Shown here piece after piece: positions 20,101 to 24,240 of a stretch of 24,240 bases of DNA (position 1 is the first letter of the stretch; every line of letters begins with the position of its first letter). Made by a program: the position numbers and the translations under genes. Source of the DNA: Dissophora ornata (lineage: Eukaryota; Mortierellomycota; Mortierellomycetes; Mortierellales; Mortierellaceae); contig MU617079.1 in assembly GCA_025201705.1 (NCBI GenBank), forward strand, positions 1-24,240, given 5' to 3'. The notes under the pieces are model-generated. The model did not search any database and was not told the DNA's origin. It was given only the letters and a program-made list of their open reading frames with translations.

Positions 20101-21016
20101 ATTGTGTTCTTTAATTGGATGAATACCTCGATTCGGAGACGGTCCATCATGGGTTCGCTGAACAACCGAAGAAAGTACTACCATGCTCTGGCAGTATTGA
20201 TGTTCATTCCCGGTTACCTCACTGATGTATGTACTCATCTCATATTCGCCTCTATGCTGCATGTGTGAGGCTCTCTTTTGTTCAGTTATAAAGTGAAATG
20301 GTTGCTAAACACATGTTGTACTTTTTTATATCCTGCAGGAGCCGTTTATGCACATTGCCTTCTCCGTTGGTCTTGCGTCGCTTATCTTTCTAGAGTACAT
20401 TCGCTACTTTGCGGTTGTGCCATACGGCAAAGAGATTCATTTGTTTCTTGTCGGGTTCTTGGACGCTCGTGATGGTGGACCCATTATCCTCAGTCACCTT
20501 TATCTGCTCATGGGATGCGCCGCCCCAGTCTGGTTGGCAGAACACCATATCCTTGCAGGACTGTCCGGTATCTTTGCGCTGGGCGTTGGAGATGCGATGG
20601 CGTCGATCGTCGGAAAGCGTTTTGGACGATACCGCTGGCCAGGAACCATCAAAACCGTGGAAGGAACGATCGCATTTGTAGTGAGCGTGATGATGGCTGC
20701 TGGCGCGGTGTTTGTAGGGATGTGGCTCATGAGCTTTGTATTTGGCGACTCGGGCCGCATTTCTTCCTCCGCTTCCATGGCATCGTCGTCTCCGTCTTTG
20801 ACGGCGGGACCAAAGGCACTGTCTTCCTCAATGCCTCCGGCTTCATTGTTGTCGTTTTCGACGTGGAACGACTGGTCAGCAGTAACGTGGTCGGTATGGG
20901 GAGTGATCCGATATGGAATGGCGGTTTCGGTTGCAGCTATGCTGGAGGCCGTCTCGGAGCAGAATGATAACCTAGTGATTCCTGTCGTGATGCTGGCTAT
21001 GGTTTGGCTCATTTGA
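17123..21016 (+). CDS. Dolichol kinase (Sec59/DOLK family), long form
   Basis: ER membrane enzyme that phosphorylates dolichol with CTP to make dolichyl phosphate, the lipid carrier for N-glycosylation, O-mannosylation and GPI synthesis. Exons 17123-17984, 18243-18636, 18732-20226 and 20339-21016 give about 1142 residues, roughly twice yeast Sec59 or human DOLK. Residues 998-1030 hold the CTP-binding and catalytic motif GVGDAMASIVGKRFG followed by YRWPGTIKTVEGT. Many hydrophobic segments are visible, for example GFLLLALIHAFFL at about 288 and a dense set from about 660 to the end. Residues 1-230 are Ser/Gln/Pro-rich and lack membrane segments. A further Ser/Gln-rich insert encoded at about 18950-19320 interrupts the membrane domain. 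ATG 17123 is the first in frame. Family firm, N-terminal exon less so. Confidence 0.9.
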
Positions 21017-21043
21017 AATGATAGCAAGACGCCACCAAGCCAG

Positions 21044-21049
21044 AATAAA
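21044..21049 (+). terminator. AATAAA poly(A) signal of dolichol kinase
   Basis: A consensus hexamer lies 28 bp after the stop codon. The rest of the 443-bp convergent gap (21017-21459) shows no gene, and no clear minus-strand poly(A) hexamer was found for the bZIP gene. Confidence 0.55.
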
Positions 21050-21459
21050 TATGGTCCTCGTAGTATGCTATTCATATCTATTCATTTTGTCCCCTGGACT
21101 TGTCAAAGATTACGATCAACCAAGTGACACGAATAAATGAGTACCTTTCCGCTTGTACTCGCGTTCGATTACCCACGCTTTTGCCTTTGTTTTTTTTCGT
21201 ATTGAGGCTTCGCGTTGCGGGCAGCATTCCTATCGGAATGGAGCCATCACGACTAGTTCAACTTTCATTTATAGTTTCTAGCGCGTCAAAAACAACCAGC
21301 AACAATAAAAAGAATTGGACCATCTCGTCTTATTTTGACTATTAGCTAGATGATGTTCTTTTTGATTAACGAGAGCTCTCCAGAGGGCTGGTACATGGTC
21401 CATGAAGCAATGCAGGATTAACTGTATATTTTTTTGATGCTAGTATTTTAAAGACGTCA

Positions 21460-23070
21460 TTACGCTTTCCTGCGCCTAGAACCCGCTTTGGCAGAGCTAC
21501 TTCCAGAGCCTTCTGTATTAGAGCCACTGCCGAGCCGGTTGCTGTTGATCAACGCCGAAGGCGAAATACTGGCTCCTATACTTGCGACAGAAGACGGTGC
21601 GAACAAAGACGATGCTGATGATGATGACGATGACGACTTTCCTTCCAGCAAAACCCTCGTCGCATCCTTCTCCACAATCAACCCCCGTAACCATTTAATC
21701 TCCATCTCCAGCTCCTTGACCCGGACTTCCAAAAGATCCGATTTCGCTGTCATCTCCTTTGCAGTCCTTTCAAGGATCTGCTCCCGAAGTCGTTTCTTTT
21801 GCCGGAACCGTGCTGACGCTGCAGTGTTCCTTCGGCGCTTGTCTTCTTCTGCAACAATCTTCATCGCGTAGTCTGGGTCGTCTCGCGAGAGAAGACTGTT
21901 ACTGCGGCTTCGGGAGGGTGACCCGTTGCTTCCGTCACCGCCATCCGTGTACGCGCCACCGTCATCATTTTCCACACTGCCGTCGCCACCAATACCTTCA
22001 CTGCCGCCGCCGCTGCCTGCAAAGTGATTGGAGTGATTAAAGTGACTGACGCCATTGCCTTCGTCAGTGTCCATGGCGTTTGAGGAGCTCGAGGTGACTT
22101 CCAGCTGCTGAAGCTTCCTCTCCTCGGCGAGTTCGCTCTGGTACTCTTCCAGTTCATTCTCCAGTTGTTGCAGTTTCTCTTCGTGAGACGCCGCGGACAA
22201 AGGACCTCTGTGTGCAGGGTGGGTGGGGGGAGACAAGGAGAGGGACGACAGCGCGTTAACACTGTTGTTACGATCCCTTGGGTTGGTAGCAGAGTTATCG
22301 CCAACTTGATGATGCTGCTGATGTGGATGGATCTGAAGCGGCGAGTAATCGTACATGGCGGTGGGTGATGATAAGGGCGATGTACCAATAGCATAAGGCT
22401 GGAGCTGTTGGAACTGCTGGCTAGGGAGCGCGGGCTGGCGGAGATGAGCGGCTAGCTGATGAGCGTATGCGGGTTGGTTCACTCGGGGATCATAGTGTAC
22501 TTGCTGCTGCTGCTGCTGTAGTTGTTGTTGTTGTTGCTGTTCTTGGATCACGGCTGTGGGCGGAACAGGGTTGCGTTGACGTGATCGCTCCACGAGCGAG
22601 AGCGATGTCCGAGGATCTACAAATAAAAAAAAACACAAAATAAAATAAAGAAAGAAAACATCCAAGAATTGGGTATTAGCTTGTGTGTGCAATTGGCATC
22701 ATCCATGGGGGAGAGATCCCAGAAAAGAGTACAAAATAAAAATAAAATAAAAGAAAAGACCAATCAGGAAAGATTTGAGCATTGGGTAAGATCTACGATG
22801 GTACCTTCAGAGTTTACATCAAGATATCCATGGATGGCGTCAAATTGCTGCAGTTGTCGTTGCACATCTGACGGGTGGTACTGAGGCGCGTGAGCTTGTT
22901 GTTGTTGTTGTTGCTGCTGGTGATGATGATGATGCAGATTCAGCTGTTGGTGCAACGGCTGAGAAAGGGGCTGTATCAATGAATGGGCATGTTGTGCATG
23001 ATGCTGCTGAGTCTGGGCAAACTGTTGCTGCGACTGAAGTTGCTGTTGGTGCTGCTGCTGCTGCTGCTGC

Positions 23071-23102
<32 letters not shown>

Positions 23103-23348
23103 CTGGGCTTGCTGCTGAGCTTGATACTGTCTCTGCTGGTTCTGAGCAATCTTTAACGCCATCTCGTCCTCAAGATCCTTGTCGGTATGGCTATCAAACG
23201 TGAACTGAGCGTTGGCCCACAGGAGCAAATCGTCGTCCGGCAAGTTTTGGGGATCGTCTTCGTCGTCCTCGTCTCCCCGGCCTTTGGCTGGCGACTGTTT
23301 ATTGAAATTGGCAATCACGGCCGAGTATGGATTAGGGTAGCTTTCCAT
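21460..23348 (-). CDS. Glutamine-rich bZIP factor, Cys3/MetR-like
   Basis: Nuclear DNA-binding regulator. Exons on the minus strand 22805-23348 and 21460-22616, joined by a 188-bp GT-AG intron in phase, give about 566 residues. The bZIP domain lies at about 438-495: basic region DKRRRNTAASARFRQKKRLR, then a leucine-zipper heptad (ERTAKEM ... LLEVRVKELEMEIKWLRGLI). The NTAASARFR signature and ERTAKEM linker are typical of the fungal Cys3/MetR/Zip1 group, which activates sulfur-assimilation genes; that target is inferred. The N-terminus has PDDDLLLWANAQFTFD, an acidic hydrophobic segment that could be an activation region. Long Gln and His runs follow at about residues 75-165, with a second Gln run at about 200-220. 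Met at 23348 is the first ATG. Confidence 0.9.
23041..23110. repeat. CAG/CAA repeat coding for polyglutamine
   Basis: Read on the minus strand this is a run of CAG and CAA codons inside exon 1 of the bZIP gene, with a second shorter CAA/CAG run at 22500-22545 in exon 2. Mixed codons suggest some selection to keep Gln while limiting slippage, which is inference. Confidence 0.85.
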
Positions 23349-24240
23349 TCACGTTTTTAAAGAGGGGGGGAAAATGTATGAAAAAGAATAGAGGGGTGAA
23401 AAAAAAACAACCTCTCGTCGTTTACAGAGAATGGAGAGGAAAAAGAGTAGAAAAGGACGATGGGGAGGGGGGGGGATAAATGCTGCCTGCTCACTCTTGC
23501 TTGTGGAAAAATGAGGATAATAGAGAAATGTCACTTTGTCCCAGGAACAAGATCGTGGTGCACCGTCGCGTTACCGACAGAAAAATGAAGAATTAGAAAA
23601 AATGAATGCTATTAAATCAGAAACGTTCGAGTGTTGAACAACTTGAGAATGAGAGCAATTGAAGGAGACAACGACAGTGCTGCTAGAAATGTAGGTCCTG
23701 AAGGGATTGCTGTCTAAACAGCTGTTACGACAGGGATGCAGAATGCTAATGCTAAGTGAAGGAAAAAAGGAACAAAAAGTGGTGAGAGGGATTAAGAGGG
23801 CTCGCTACCTGTTTTATGAGTGGCGAGAAGCTTTGGATCGGGTTGGGGGGGTTTTCTTCCTGTTATGCTTTACCACAGATATTGGTATGCAGCAATGAAA
23901 GAGGATAGATACAATACGTATTGTTGGCACCAGGTGTGACGAAAGACAAAGAGCTGTTCAATCATGACAAATACAGAAGACAACGGAAATTGACAGTAAC
24001 AAGTGCAGAAAAATCGAGCGATGACACGATATTTGAGGGATCTTTGTCAATCTTGTTGTGTGTTGAGGAGGGAGGAGAAGTGCGGAAAAAGAAAGGGCTG
24101 GACAGGGTACATGTATATGGTGTTTTTGGTAAAACGTTAAATAACAAAAAAAAAAAAAAAGTCCTTCAGTGCTCATTCGGCCAATGAGACTTTGTTCAAC
24201 GCTGATATGGAATGACAGCCGACCGATTGACCTGGCGTTT
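23349..24240 (-). promoter_or_regulatory. Upstream region of the bZIP gene
   Basis: On the minus strand, 23349-23500 is very pyrimidine-rich and ends at the ATG, as expected of a leader. The remainder to the window edge holds no recognisable coding frame. It has A-rich tracts (for example 24146-24160) and a 10-bp near-palindrome, ATGACACGAT, at 24021-24030. The true promoter limits are unknown. Confidence 0.5.
24021..24030. promoter_or_regulatory. CYS3-like near-palindromic site
   Basis: ATGACACGAT matches 9 of 10 positions of ATGRYRYCAT, the Neurospora CYS3 target as I remember it. It lies about 670 bp upstream of the start of a Cys3-like bZIP gene, so autoregulation is conceivable. A single near-match of this length is weak. 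Confidence 0.25.

Noticed and set aside
19368..20114. 248-codon open frame in another frame within dolichol kinase
   Set aside because: It overlaps the membrane domain of a clear family member and its translation has no domain or composition of a real protein.
1..24240. CRISPR array, rRNA or complete transposon with inverted ends
   Set aside because: No regularly spaced direct repeats, rRNA segments, or terminal inverted repeats flanking the decayed gene were found by eye.

Overview
The window is nuclear DNA from a filamentous fungus, most likely an early-diverging Mucoromycota or Mortierellomycota (Mortierella-like). The basis is short GT-AG introns with CTAAC-type branch sites in every gene, intergenic regions full of homopolymers and simple repeats, and protein families of fungal type. 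The taxonomic call is inference. A run of ten Ns at 11431-11440 marks an assembly join.

Layout. 467-2187 (+) is a broken gene with a TnpB/Fanzor-like RuvC end and a possible XPG-like front. 2277-4524 (-) is a six-exon mitochondrial ACOT9-type acyl-CoA thioesterase. 4925-6765 (-) is a three-exon zinc-finger C78 peptidase (ZUP1/ZUFSP-like). 7017-9101 (+) is a four-exon calnexin, divergent from the C78 gene across a 251-bp shared promoter with a UPRE-like element. 9415-10522 (+) is a three-exon Sde2. 10523-13485 is a roughly 3-kb gene-free interval with microsatellites, the gap and the next promoter. 13486-16434 (+) is a four-exon gene of unknown function. 17123-21016 (+) is an unusually long four-exon dolichol kinase. 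21460-23348 (-) is a two-exon, glutamine-rich Cys3/MetR-type bZIP factor. 23349-24240 is its leader and promoter.

Functional links. Calnexin and dolichol kinase both serve ER N-glycoprotein biogenesis: dolichol phosphate carries the glycan, and calnexin folds its bearers. They are not adjacent, so no co-regulation is claimed. The C78 gene and calnexin share one short promoter and could respond together to ER stress. The other genes look like ordinary housekeeping or regulatory neighbours. All intron borders were placed by eye from splice consensus and reading-phase agreement, without RNA evidence.

The most unusual element is the decayed nuclease-like gene at the left end.
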